Assembly (NCBI GenBank): GCA_027422505.1
Contig: JAPQWV010000485.1
Location: 1-64,000, forward strand
Reading direction: 5' to 3'
DNA: 64,000 nucleotides
DNA from: Craterostigma plantagineum
Lineage: Eukaryota > Streptophyta > Magnoliopsida > Lamiales > Linderniaceae
Below are positions 1 to 10,311 of this stretch, piece by piece. Each line of letters starts with the position of its first letter. The stretch's first letter is position 1. The position numbers and the translations under genes were made by a program. Under the pieces are notes generated by a model, which was not told where the DNA came from, did no database searches, and saw nothing but the letters and a program-made list of their open reading frames with translations.

Positions 1-206
1 TTAAATGTGTGGGTATAGCGCCCGCTCGCTTACATGCGTGGTTATAGCGCCCGCTCGCTTACATGCGTGGTTATAGTGCCAGCTCGCTTAAATGCGTGGT
101 TATAGCGCCAGCTCGCTTAAATGCGTGGTTATAGCGCCAGCTCACTTAAATGCGTGGTTATAGCGCCCGCTCGCTTACATGCATGGTTATAGCGCCAGCT
201 CGCTTA
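1..206. repeat. 29-bp tandem repeat array (about 7 copies, cut by window edge)
   Basis: Seven head-to-tail copies of a 29-bp unit start near positions 3, 32, 61, 90, 119, 148 and 177. Each copy contains GTGGTTATAGCGCC(A/C)GCTCGC or a close variant. The array ends near 206, where the sequence changes to unrelated DNA. Copies differ at only one to three positions, so the array looks young or homogenised. It is direct and lacks spacers, so it is not a CRISPR array. The left end lies outside the window, so the total length is unknown. Confidence 0.9.
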
Positions 207-1220
207 GTATCCAGGATCTTTGTTGGAGGCCTGGAATTTAAAGTAATGGGGAAATGGAGAATTTTTTCTTGGTTAATGATGAGGTCCCTGGCTCCAGATC
301 TCAGGAGGTTCGAACATTCGACTGTGCAAGTGTACAATTTCGGGCTCTGCTGGAGATTGGAATTCCCCTGGCCTGGGAGCTCCAATTATGATAGGGATGT
401 GAGCCTTAAATTGAGCTGGCCCCTATCTAGAGGAGACGGGGGTTGTCTGTCATTAGTCGGCAAAGATCCTCCGTTCTGCTTTCGACTACCTCATGACCTT
501 GGTTGATGCCACGGACAAGGAACTTCCTCAGATGTCCCACTAGGGTGGGCCCTTCGATTTCATCCTTCAAATGATAGCAGTTATTAGTATGATGCATGTA
601 TTTATTATTGTATTTATAATATAAATGAGAATGAGATTTAGAGGGCAGTGGAGTTCCGGCTAGAGCCTTTTCATCACGGGATGTCTCGTGGCTAATGTCA
701 GGATCCTCCATGTTGTTGCGTAATGGTATGAAGTTCCTTGGGACAACCTAAGATGAGATCCCAACAGCTCCCTGTTGGGAGGTTAAGGCGGTGATGGTTT
801 TCCCTAGTCCTCCTTCTTGCTCGTTCCTTCTTATTTAATTACGATTTGCTTCTAAACCCGTGGACCTTCACATGCCAGCAAGGAGCTGGGTTTACGTCCC
901 AAACCGTTGGGTCGGGTCTTCGACAAATTTATAGTTCATGAGTATTCGTATCTTCAATGGTCCGTTTAGGAAACCATGTATGTATCAGTATTCGGATGAT
1001 GGCGGAGCTGTCGTGCCTCTGCCTGGAGGGAGTGGGAATTGTCTGCCTTTAAGCGGCATAGATTCCCAGGACTCCTTGTCGGTCACCTTCAAATCATGTT
1101 TGCTACCGCGGCTAACACCTTTTTTCAGGTGTTACGTCTGGATAAGGCTCTCGATCACATCTAAGAGCCTTCTTAACGCGGGATGTCTCCCGTGGATCTT
1201 CATGTGCTAGCGTGGTGCTG
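207..1220. other. Unclassified DNA next to the repeat array
   Basis: I recognise no gene here. The short open frames have no motif I can name. From about 860 onwards, phrases such as GTGGACCTTC..CATGCCAGC..GGAGCTGG appear. They resemble the tandem-repeat leader at 1221-2250, so the right part is probably the far end of that retroelement leader. The rest (207-860) shows no repeat or coding signal that I can see. Confidence 0.5.
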
Positions 1221-2250
1221 GGCATTTTATCTCCTGCAGATCTCAGATCTTCAGGCATCAGCGTGGAACTGGCTTCTAGGTTCCATGGACCTTCGCGTGC
1301 CAGCGCGGAGCTAGGCTTGTATCTCTCGTAGATCTTCAGACGGGCGGAACTGGACTTGTATCTCCCACTGATATTCGGACGTCATCGCGGAACTGGCTTC
1401 TAGGTTACAGGGACCTTCGTGTGCCAATGAGGAGCTTGGCTTGTATCTTCCGCGGATCTTCAAACGCCAGTGTCAGCGCGGAGCTTAGCATGTATCTCCC
1501 GCGGATCTTCGGATGCCAGTGTGGAGGTCCTATAATAGATCCACTGGGTCTTTCTGTGCTCGGCGGAGCTGGTTTGGAGGTCCTCAAAAGCGAACCTTCG
1601 TATGCGACCGAGGCACGAACCTTTACTACCGCTAGCATCTTTCTCAGGTGTTTAGAGGGTCCTGAAGTCTCGGCGAGGAGCCTTATCAATGCGGGATGCC
1701 TTCTGTGGATCTTCATGTGCCCTGGAACTGGGCTTTTATCTCCTACTGATCTTCAAGCGTCGGCGCGGAGCTAACACTAGGTCCACAGACCTTCGCGTGT
1801 TAGCGAGGAGCTTGGCTTATATCTTCTGCGGATCTTCGAGCGTCAGCTTGGAGATTCCTTCTAGGTTCCACGGACCTTCGCGTACTAGCGAGGAGCTGGA
1901 AGGTCCCGAATGTGGGGCTTCGGGCCTTCATGCCAGTGCGGAGCTGGGAGGTCCCAAAGGCGGAGCTTTGGGTTTCTCTTGCCAGCGCGGAGCTAGGAGG
2001 TCCCGAGTGCCAAGCTTCGGGTCTTCTTGCCAGCACAGAGCTGGGAGGTCCTGAAGGCGGAGCTTCAGGGCTTCGTACCCGCGCGGGGCTGGGCTTTTAG
2101 GTCCCGAAGGTGGAGCTTCGGGTCTTCTTGCCTGCGTAGAGATGGGTTTCTATGTCCCGAAGGAGGGGATTCGGGTCTTATAGCCATCACGGAGCTGGGC
2201 CTTTAAGTCCCGATGTGGGAGCTTCGGTTCTTCGCCCTTACCTCCACCTG
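1221..2250 (-). repeat. GC-rich ~48-60-bp degenerate tandem repeats in a Gypsy leader
   Basis: Repeated phrases of the type GGTCCCGAAGGCGGAGCTTC, GGGTCTTC, GCCAGCGCGGAGCTGG recur every 48-60 bp, cleanly from about 1880 to 2240 and more degenerately before that. The block lies downstream, in minus-strand sense, of the primer-binding site at 2478-2495 and the LTR at 2498-3375. It therefore occupies the untranslated leader or gag position of that element. The same repeat family recurs at 3400-4110 next to the second LTR. No gag similarity is visible in the frames that cross it. Confidence 0.75.
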
Positions 2251-2477
2251 ATCAAGGTGGTGCAGATGACCTTACGTCTTAGGAGCTTCGGTTGTGCTTT
2301 GGCAGCTCCTGCGGGTTATGGGTCCAAAATCGTTGGCAGAGAGGGTCTCCTTCCCTCAGTTTTTGCCTCTTTCGTCTCATCCCAGCAGAAATAGAGAAAA
2401 GAAAAGGGAAACAAAAAAATGCTAAGCACAGCTTAACACAATATAGGCAAAATCACTCACGCCTTCAACGCTGAAAT

Positions 2478-2495
2478 TTCCCACAGACGGCGCCA
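2478..2495 (-). other. Primer-binding site (Tat-like Gypsy) of LTR copy 1
   Basis: On the minus strand the 18 bases read TGGCGCCGTCTGTGGGAA. They lie two bases beyond the LTR end and start with the TGGCGCC typical of tRNA-primed plant Tat/Athila elements. The site orients the element: its LTR lies at higher coordinates and its internal region at lower coordinates. Confidence 0.8.
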
Positions 2496-2497
2496 TT

Positions 2498-3375
2498 TGA
2501 TATGGGGCTATCCCAATCAAGGAAATTTATATGTGGGGCTCCAAAGATTTATATTAGCCGGTAAGTTTAATATCTCGAAGTTTTGGGACGTGCGTAAGGT
2601 GCTTATTTGTGAGGAAACCGAATGTGATGTGTTTAGGACGTGTTTGGGACGTTGAGCCATTGAGACGTGTCTGGGACGTGTTTGGACGTGTCGGGACGTG
2701 TTGGGACGTATTTGGACGTGTTAGGACGTAGTGGGACGTGTTGGGACATAAAGGGGCGTTGGTGCGTTAGGGACGTTGGGACATGCTCGGGACCTTCTTG
2801 GGACGTGAAAGGGACGTAACAGAAAGGACATAAGATGTACGTGGTTCGGATCTTTGTAGATCCTACGTCCATGGGCGCTCAGGAACTCCTTTTCACTGTA
2901 TTTTTTAAGATTACACACTCAAATAACTCACCTTCGCTCATATATATTAAGGACTGAAAAGAAAACGCTTAGCACAGTGAAAAGAGAGAAATTTAAGTGT
3001 TTTTCCTGTGTTAATGATGAATGAATCCCGCAAAAATGGCTAAGTTCGGCTTTTATAGGAGCTCCTGGATATTGCCTGGAGGTAGATCCCTGATGATATG
3101 ACCCTCTGGGACAACGTGATGCACAAGTTTTCCAGTCCTGTCAGGCAGCTTTTACAGTGTTGTCAGTCTTAGGTTTTTCTCACCTCTTACCTATCTTTTC
3201 ACCACGAAGCGTACTGAGGAAGCTTTATCCTTCTTGGGGATCGTCAACTACCTTTCGGAGATCCCTGAAGGTCCCTATCTCTATTATTTATCATTATTTA
3301 AATATTAAATATCTTCCCATGGGCCTAACGGATCTTTTTGAATTTCTCAGGCCCATCTAGTTTTAATCTGTATCA
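2498..3375 (-). mobile_element. LTR copy 1 of a Tat-like Gypsy family
   Basis: On the plus strand the block begins TGATATGGGGCTATCCC and ends CTGTATCA. A primer-binding site immediately precedes the TG. It matches LTR copy 2 (4433-5395) over the first ~50 bp and the middle, including the conserved GTACGTGGTTCG segment and the CGCAAAAATG segment. A reverse-strand TATA-like TATAAAAG lies near 3053-3060. Positions 2585-2825 hold a run of GGGACGT words. The far boundary at 3375 is inferred from the terminal CA and is less certain than the near boundary. Confidence 0.75.
2585..2825. repeat. GGGACGT-type short tandem repeats inside LTR copy 1
   Basis: About twenty copies of the words GGGACGT, GGACGT and GACGTGTTT, spaced 8-20 bp apart, fill this stretch. 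A shorter version is present in LTR copy 2 at 4555-4675 and a remnant in the Tat LTR at 11695-11712. The array is therefore a family feature that expands and contracts within the LTR. Confidence 0.8.
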
Positions 3376-4412
3376 CCATGATCCCGAATATCAGAACTCG
3401 GCCCTTCGTGGGGCTGGGTTTTTTTAAGCCTTCTGCCAGTGCAGAGATGGCTTTGAGTCCTCAACGCGGAGCTGGACTTTATAGGTCCTGAATGCGAAGA
3501 TTCAGGTCTTCATGCCAGTGCGGAGCTGGGAGGTCCCGAATGTGAAGCTTCGGGTCTTCATGCCAGTTCGGAGCTGGGAGGTCCCAAAGGCAAATCTTCG
3601 GGTCTTCATCCCAGCATGGAGCTGGGAGGTCCCGAAGGCGGAGCTTCTGATCTTCATGCAAGCACGAAGCTAGGAGGTCCTGAAAGGGGAACCTCGGGTC
3701 TTCATGCCAACGCGGAGCAAGGAGGTCCCGAAGGTCAAGCTTCGGGTCTTCATGCCAACAGGGAGCTGGGAGGTCCCGAAGGGGAGCTCTAGTCTTCTCT
3801 CCAATGGGGAGTTGGGTTTTTAGGTCCCGAAGGTGGAGCTTCGGGTCTTCTTGCCAGTGCAGAGCTGGGCCTTTAGGTCCGAAGCGGGAGCTTCGGGTCT
3901 TCTCGCTAGCGGGGAGCTGGGCTTTTAGGTCACGAAGGGGGAGCTCTGGTCTTCTCGCCAGTGGGGAGCTAGGCTTTTAGGTCCCGAAGGGGGAGCTTCG
4001 GGTCTTCTTGCCAGCGCGGAGCTGGGCCTTTAGGTCCGAAGGGAGAGCTTCGGGTTTTCTTGCCAGCGGAGAGCTGGGTTTTTAGGTCCCGAATGTAGAG
4101 ACACGGTCCTCCTCTCTGCCAAGGTGGTGTTCAATGCATTACGTCTCAGGAGATTCAGTTGTGCTTTTGGCAGCTCCTGTGGAGTGTAGGTCCAGCTTCT
4201 TCGACAGAGAGGGATATTCTCCCATCCCGGTGGTCACCTCTAGTAGCCTCAGTGAACGGTGGGTACGAGTTTTTCTCTTGCACGAGATGGACTTCTTCCA
4301 TCGTTTTTTCCGCATCCTTCGTCTCGTCCCGGTAGAAATAAAGAAAAGAAAAAAAAATAAAAAACATTAAGCACAGCTTCGCACAATATAGGCAAAATCA
4401 CTACGCCTTCAA
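3376..4412 (-). repeat. Leader with ~48-53-bp GC-rich tandem repeats, next to LTR copy 2
   Basis: From about 3400 to 4100 roughly fifteen units recur with the core GGTCCCGAAG..GGAGCTTCGGGTCTTC..GCCAG..GGAGCTGGG. The first half has ~48-bp spacing. The second half has ~53-bp spacing because of an inserted CTTTTA. Positions 4110-4412 are unique and lead to the primer-binding site. No gag or pol domain is visible, so the unit is either non-autonomous or an internally deleted copy. Confidence 0.75.
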
Positions 4413-4430
4413 CTCCCGCAGACGGCACCA
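4413..4430 (-). other. Primer-binding site of LTR copy 2
   Basis: The minus strand reads TGGTGCCGTCTGCGGGAG two bases past the LTR end. It is the counterpart of the site at 2478-2495 with a few substitutions. Confidence 0.75.
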
Positions 4431-4432
4431 TT

Positions 4433-5395
4433 TGATATGGGGTTATCCCAATCAAGAAATTTATATGTGGTTCGGGAAAATTTATTAGCCGGAGAATCGA
4501 TTATCGCAAAGTTCAGGACGTGTGTAAGGTGCTTATTAGTAAGGAAAACTGAATGGGACGTGTTTGGGACGTATTTAGGACGTTAGGAGACGTTAGGAAC
4601 GTTGGGGACGTTTTTGGGATCTGGTTGAGACGTTGGGGATGTATTTGGGACGTTGGGGACCTGTTTGGGACGTAAATGAAAGGACACATGATGTACGTGG
4701 TTCGAATCCTTGTGGATTCAACGTCCACGGGCACTCGTGAACTCTCTTTCACTATACTTTGATAAATTCCACACTCAACTAAGCTCACTTTCGCTCATAA
4801 ATACTAAAAGTCGAAAGAAAATACTTAATACATTGAAATAGAGAGAATATGGACTGTTTTTCCTTTGTTGAATGGATGATCTCGCAAAAATGATGAAGTC
4901 CTCCTTATATAGGAGCTGCCAACGGCCAGCCTGGCTTATTTCCAGGAGATGTGACATATCCAGTCATTTCAGGGACATCAGAGTGGGACTTGACCTTCTG
5001 GGACAACGTGAGGTGCAGTGTAGGCTGTCTGTCAGAGGTAGGTCATGCAGTTTCACAGCCTTTCAGTCGCATCCTCCTGCAGCTTTTTACAAAGTCCCCT
5101 CACCTGTAGCGTTTGAAGAAGCTTCGTTCGTCCTTGGGAGCTGCCAGGTGGTTCCTCAGGTCCCGAGCGCCTATTGTTAGCTCCTAAAATATGTCGGAGG
5201 TCCCCAAAACTCTTGTTCCCTGTTGTTAGCTCCCTAAAGTTTGCCAGAGGTCCCCAAGAGTCTCCTTTCACAATCTATCCTTATATTTTTCAAGGAAATT
5301 CATATTTTTTACTACATTCTTTTAATAATTATCATAAGCTAATTATTTCCTTAATTGTAGTTATTTTTAGCCTGCCTAATTTCTGTGCCGCATCA
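4433..5395 (-). mobile_element. LTR copy 2 of the Tat-like Gypsy family
   Basis: The block runs from TGATATGGGGTTATCCC to ..GTGCCGCATCA (963 bp) and is flanked on the inner side by a primer-binding site. In minus-strand sense it starts TGATGCGGCACAG. A reverse-strand TATATAAGG near 4902-4910 fits a core promoter. Copies 1 and 2 with their leaders form LTR-leader-LTR-leader. I see no polypurine tract beside copy 1, so this may be two truncated elements rather than one element with two LTRs. Confidence 0.75.
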
Positions 5396-7534
5396 ATAAT
5401 AAATGGATAGCAGTCTGTAATAATATTTCCAGTGATGTTAAAAATACAATCAGCCGTAATTAAATATCAAATGGCTTTTAGAACATCGTATTAAATGAGA
5501 TGTAAATTTGACATGTTTGGTTGGTCACACATATATATATTACTACATACTAAAAGGGAATCAACTGGTTATCAGCCAGTTTCCCTCAGGTAGCCGGTCA
5601 TATCTACTAAAATTGTAGTTATGTTCTTTTGAAAGGACAATACCGTAATTATAGCTGCGTGAGCAGGCTTCTGTTGTGTTGTTCTATTCTTTTCTCAGTA
5701 CCGATCACGAATTCGAGGAGAACCACACCGTGATGGATTAGGTGAAGTGACACGCAAACGATGCCTTCGCCCAAAAGAGGCCGCGGAGGCCTTTCCGACG
5801 TGAAGGCACAACTGGAAGTCGACAGACAGTAAATCGGGCACACTTTTTTATAATATTTATAGGGTAACCCCTGTTTGAAGTAGTTTTTCTTTGACTTGGA
5901 TTTGCTCGTATGTATTTTTGGGAATTTTATGCTCTTGGTTGACGATTTGAGTAAAAAACGTGATGTGGCTTTTTAGCTGATTTTAGCTGCTTGACAGAGG
6001 ATTTTTGGAATATAAAATTGATGAAAAATGGATTCGTGTGGTTTGGCATTGCTTCATACACAACTAATATTGTCAGCTCTTGAATCAACTGTAGTGATTT
6101 TTCATGAATATGTGTCTTGATTACTCTTCGTGTGTCTAATCTTCCTTGAAACCTCGCTCAATCTATGTTGCTGACGTTACTGTATTCGTTGCTGCGTCCA
6201 TCATAAAAGAAAAGTATAGTAAATTGGGAATGATTGCTACTTTGTGCGTACCTTATTTTGTATTTTTGGAGGAAATCATCAAAAAGACGATTGTCTCATT
6301 GGTAGGTTCTGTCAGGATTTGCCACTTCCTTATTCCCCTATGTCTTGACTTCTTTGAATTTCATGACCTTCATGAGATAAAAGACGATGAACTGCAACAA
6401 TCCATAGTTTGGAAATGATGTTGTCGTTGTACTCTCACGTTGGTACTTCGATACTTAAGACCGCTGATATGGGAACACCCCCACCCCCCCAAGTGAGTTT
6501 CTGTCTTGATAATTTATAATCCTCATAGTTATGCTTTTGATTGGAGGAGTAGAAAATTCACGGACAGATTTATTTTAATTGTCCTGTTGATGTTGTCTTT
6601 GCTGTTGTTATCGCAAATCCGTAGCAATTAGTTACATCAGCATAATCGTGATTCTCACAATAGATGCTTAACAATAAAGCTACTCCATGACGACCACAAA
6701 ACATAGTTGTTTTCTTTCTCACTTAATTCCTTGCCTTCCTTGTTTTCCGAGTTAATGTTTCCGCAAGATATTGGCTTCACAGTTAATCAAAGGGCTTTGT
6801 GCCTTCTCCTAGGATATCATTCTGTACTAGACAAAAATCAGTAGAGGGATGTCAAAATTGTAGACCCCCATTTTAACCATTCGTGTGGCGGCTCGCCTTC
6901 TTTCATAGCTTCGATGTGTAACGTCACTATTTGTTCCTTTATCTCACTGCACCCTACTTTATATCCTCTTAGTATCACTTACAACCTTGCGTCCGTGTAG
7001 TCGCTGAAACATTAGGCATTGAAAATACTAAAGTTTAGCGACGTTCTCGGTGAACCTACGACCTCTTCTGAATGCACGTTGTATTATTGCCCGATTGCGG
7101 AAAAAATGCGCCGCAGCTGCCGAGAAAGTGTAAGTTTTCCGACAGCTGTCAACTTTGGACCTTATATGGTGAAGTTCTTCGAAAAGAATTTGACTAAGTT
7201 ACATATGAAAACCAATGAAAAAAATAACACAACCTCACACTTCTATATTGGGTTGTGTTTGTATGTGTGTTGTTGCGTTGTGCAGTTGGGAATAGTTGAA
7301 AAGTCACTGCAGTCTGAGAAGGTCGAAAATCCATTAAACTCACCTTGATACTCATCGCTGGATTCTAAAGGTATTTTGTTTGCTCCCAATTGTATTTAAC
7401 ATCTTCTAGCATGTTGAATGCGTTAATCGTTGTTACCAGCCAGTTGCTACTTGGTTAGTCTCTGAAGCAATTGCTAGAACTACCGCTCAGAATGAAACCC
7501 AACTATCAATCGCAAGTCTTTAACAAATTTATGA
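5396..7534. other. Unclassified, mostly AT-rich intergenic sequence
   Basis: I see no recognisable gene. The longest open frames (6146-6418 plus, 7019-7348 plus, 5649-5843 minus) are 64-109 codons long and show no motif I can name. They have no clear codon bias or partner exons. Around 5690-5840 the base composition is more gene-like (short GC-rich stretch), but no product can be supported. Confidence 0.4.
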
Positions 7535-7630
7535 CGTTTGCCAAACAGCGGATTCGGATTTGAAATTGAGATTTTGAAATTCATATTTTCAAATCACGTG
7601 ATTTCGTTCAAATACGCCGATCCAAACGCA
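7535..7630. repeat. Copy 1 of a ~95-bp dispersed repeat, inverted relative to 10544-10636
   Basis: The sequence from GTTTGCCAAACAGCGG to GATCCAAACGCAACC aligns, in reverse complement, with 10544-10636 (GCGTTTGGATTCGC..TGTTTGGCAAAA). It includes a shared AATTTCAAAT core. Its ends resemble MITE-like repeats common in plant genomes. The two copies flank the F-box pseudogene in opposite orientations. Confidence 0.65.
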
Positions 7631-7750
7631 ACCTAATGTATATGCTATACACCTGTTTATATATGTTTCTATTTTTGTATGACTCCTATTCCGGGCTACA
7701 ACCACGTCGCAACCGCACAACGTGCGACCATCCTCACCTAGTCTATATAT

Positions 7751-7751
7751 A

Positions 7752-7790
<39 letters not shown>
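7751..7790. repeat. (TA)n microsatellite
   Basis: An uninterrupted run of about 20 TA dinucleotides. It produces an artificial Tyr-Ile-rich open frame on the minus strand that should not be annotated. Confidence 0.95.
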
Positions 7791-7794
<4 letters not shown>

Positions 7795-7841
7795 CAGACA
7801 TAAATACATGTGAGTCACTGTACCTAACCATTGCTTATCAG

Positions 7842-8333
7842 TAGAGCTGTCAAGACGGGCCGACGGGGCGGCCGACCCGTAACCGCCAAAAGCCCGCCAT
7901 GCGGGGTGGGGGCGGGTAAGCCCCCACTTGGCGGGCCTAAGAAATGCATAACCGCCCCGCCCCGCCGGCGGGCTTAGCCCGCCAGGTTAAAATAAAAACT
8001 AAAATATTAAAAAATTATTAAAAAAGGAAAAAAAATTATAAAAAAATAATATAAAAAAATACGAAAAATGAACGAAAATATATTTAATTTAATAGACTAT
8101 TTTAATATTAATATATTTATGTTAATAATACTAATAATTATAGATAATATAATTTTTTAATTAATTTGGCGGGCTACCCGCAACCTAGCCCGCCCCGCCA
8201 AAGCCCGCACCCGCCGAGGGCTTGCCTGCCCAGGCCCGCCTCCAGGCGGGCCGAAAATTTCAGAGCCCGCCCCGCCACTTTGGCGGGGCGGCGCGGACCA
8301 GCCCGCAGGCCCTAGCCTGTTTTGACAGCTCTA
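7842..8333. mobile_element. hAT-type MITE with perfect 8-bp target duplication
   Basis: The 492-bp element starts TAGAGCTGTCAAGACGGGC and ends GCCTGTTTTGACAGCTCTA, an imperfect terminal inverted repeat. It is flanked on both sides by the direct repeat CTTATCAG (7834-7841 and 8334-8341). An 8-bp duplication with short inverted ends is diagnostic of the hAT superfamily. Both ends are GC-rich (GCGGGC-type words) and the centre, near 7990-8165, is strongly AT-rich. It has no transposase and is non-autonomous. A related copy lies at 13592-14130. Confidence 0.93.
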
Positions 8334-8341
8334 CTTATCAG

Positions 8342-8904
8342 TTCTCACTCCTATTTCTTCTTCTCACTCTTCGAGTACCCGTCCGTCGCATAGCAAACGC
8401 TAAATCATTCACGGATCCAAAAGAATTATATGCCCACTGAGCTTATAGGTAAGTAATTCTACATTTTCTTTATTTTCTTCTTTTGATCTGTGTTCGTTGC
8501 TTGGCCACTTACCAGTTAATTGGGTGAAAAGACTTCAATTACATCCTAAAATGCTCTTTAATTTGGCTGTGCGTTCTCCAGGCAAAATCTTCTCTTGGAT
8601 CTTTTTTTTGGTGGGTAATAAACTCACTTTTCTTTTTTAGTTCTTATCCTTTTGTAACTGATGTTAATTGTTTCCCTCCAAAAGGTGTGATGTTTATTTC
8701 TTTCGCGTTGCTGCCAACCTCTCGCGTTGTTTTATTTCTTATCTGTTTGCTTCTTAGCTTCTAATGTAATAACAAAAGATTCTATGTTGTTTTCTGGCAA
8801 ACTCAATAGCAGCTCATTGCATAGAGTTAATGTTGGGTTTCCCTAATTAATTGTTTAACAGTGATGTATCATTTAACTAACATTGCAGGGAAGAAAGCGC
8901 GGCG
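8342..8904 (+). promoter_or_regulatory. 5' region of the FBW2-like gene with a probable 5'-UTR intron
   Basis: A donor-like AG/GTAAGTAATTCT at 8449 and an acceptor-like ATTGCAG at 8882-8888 bracket a T-rich 440-bp stretch that ends 16 bases before the start codon at 8905. A 5'-UTR intron is plausible. The hAT MITE ends only about 110 bp upstream of the donor, so it may lie within the former promoter. Transcript data would be needed to confirm the intron. Confidence 0.5.
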
Positions 8905-10311
8905 ATGACAATGGAGGTGAATTGCGAAAACCGTGAATGGCATCTGTTATTACCCGACGTACTTGCGATAATATTCAAGAATCTCCCTCTCGAGGAGGTA
9001 TTGACCATTGTCCCGAGTGTGTGCAAATCGTGGGAGGTTGTTGTCTCGGGACCTTATTGTTGGAGGGAGATTAATATTGTGGAGTGGTGCTAAAATTCTG
9101 ACCCATTAGTCGTCGATCGTATGATTCGATTGATGGTAAAAAGAAGCGTTGGTTCGGTCAGAAAGCTGTGCGTCTCCAACGGCGTCGATGAAAGCTTCGA
9201 CTTCATCGCAAATAAGTGAGCTCCTTCGATTTCCCTTTATGGATATTCGAAATTTTGGAAAGTCGTTTCTTAACGAATCGGCTAACGTAAAGTTGCTTTC
9301 GGTTAATGCTTAGGCTTAAATTATGTTTTTGCGTCTGATTAGTTAAGCGGGCGCTATTGTGGGATCCCAAGTTAAAGGGTTTGCAATATTAGTGCACCAA
9401 CTTTCAAAATCAAAGCAGTTTAAGGACGACAACCGGCAAATGGATGCCACATCACACATAAAGAGGTGATGTGGCGTGTGGTTGGCGCATCAGAGAAGGC
9501 GACATGACGCCCAATCTGCGCTTGTTATTCTTTAATTGCTTCAATTTTGGAAAGTTAGTGTCATAACATTGCAACTCCTTAAATTGGGTGTCCCAAAAGT
9601 ATAACCTTCCTAACGACAAAAATAATTAAATCCCACATATTTATATTTCGTCGACCATCTTTTAGTGTGCTGGTATACTCTCCCTTACATTTTTGTTTTT
9701 CGTATTTGCACGCACAGCGCTCAATCTCAGCATACCCTCAAGTTCCAAGAAAGCGAAATCCACGACGCAGTGGTCGAAGCATTGGCTCCGAAGCTCTCCT
9801 CACTAACCTACTTAGAGCTGAGCTACTGCGTCAACTTGGGAGCTCCCGCCCTCTCGGCTTTGGCAGATGCTGCAAAACGCTCACCACACTGCGTCGGGAA
9901 ATGGATCCATTCGGCCCAACGTGGAGGGACGACGAGGCCTTAGCCATCGCCTCGACTATGCCGAGGCTCAAGCACCTCGACATTCAGTGCTTGCCCGTTA
10001 AGACGTCGGTCGTGATGGAGATCCTTAAACGGTGTAAGGAGCTTGAGTTCCTCGACGTTCGAAGTTGTTGGGACGTGATGTTGTACATAAGGTTGTTGTT
10101 TAAAATGTTTCCGAAGCTTAGAGTTTTGGGAACCGTTCTGGGCGGTTCTGATGCCACTGGCGGGGATTGCTCAAATGCACCCTCGGGTTTTATGGCTTGG
10201 GACTTCGAGATTGATGACGATTATGAGGATGAGGATGATGATGATGGTGATGATGGTTATGACGATGTCGAGGGAATGTATATTTACGCCGATGATAATG
10301 TTGAGGATTAG
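8905..10311 (+). pseudogene. FBW2-like: FBW2-like F-box/LRR gene, disabled by a stop codon and a frameshift
   Basis: Exon 1 (8905 to about 9213) encodes an N-terminal F-box with the segments LLPDVLAIIFKNLPLEEVL and VCKSWEVVVSGPYCW. This matches plant FBW2-type proteins, which act as SCF ubiquitin-ligase substrate receptors. A TAA at 9091-9093 ends the frame where homologues continue. The same frame reopens at once (DPLVVDRMIRLMVKRS) and runs to a donor (AA/GTGAGC). The intron (about 9214-9717) holds a MITE-like repeat. Exon 2 (about 9718-10311) encodes leucine-rich repeats (LSSLTYLELSYCVNLG, KELEFLDVRSCWDVM) and the acidic Asp/Glu C-terminus typical of FBW2. A one-base shift near 9870 separates the first and second LRR parts. 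The family is usually a little over 300 residues, which the joined exons would roughly match. I call it a pseudogene, with assembly error the main alternative. Confidence 0.85.
9375..9580. repeat. MITE-like imperfect inverted repeat inside the FBW2-like intron
   Basis: The left arm TTGCAATATTAGTGCACCAA, followed by CTTTC, is matched in reverse complement by the right arm GAAAGTTAGTGTCATAACAT, followed by TGCAA, at roughly 75-80% identity. The two arms bracket about 150 bp. The arrangement suggests a short non-autonomous DNA transposon in the intron. I did not find convincing target duplications. Confidence 0.5.

Noticed and set aside
1..206. CRISPR-like array of 29-bp repeats
   Set aside because: The repeats are contiguous with no spacers, and the context is plant nuclear DNA.
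1405..2054. Overlapping 100-120-codon ORFs in the GC-rich repeats
   Set aside because: Open in several frames only because the repeat unit lacks stops; no conserved protein.
2498..5395. One complete element with LTR copies 1 and 2 as its two LTRs
   Set aside because: Copy 1 lacks a polypurine tract on its inner side, has its own primer-binding site, and the outer ends of the two LTRs differ strongly.
5649..5843. 64-codon minus-strand ORF
   Set aside because: Short, and no motif or supporting context despite its gene-like base composition.
6146..6418. 90-codon ORF as a host gene
   Set aside because: No domain, no neighbouring exons and no recognisable similarity; its length is within chance for this composition.
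7589..7831. Tyr/Ile-rich minus-strand ORF
   Set aside because: Produced by the (TA)n microsatellite at 7751-7790.
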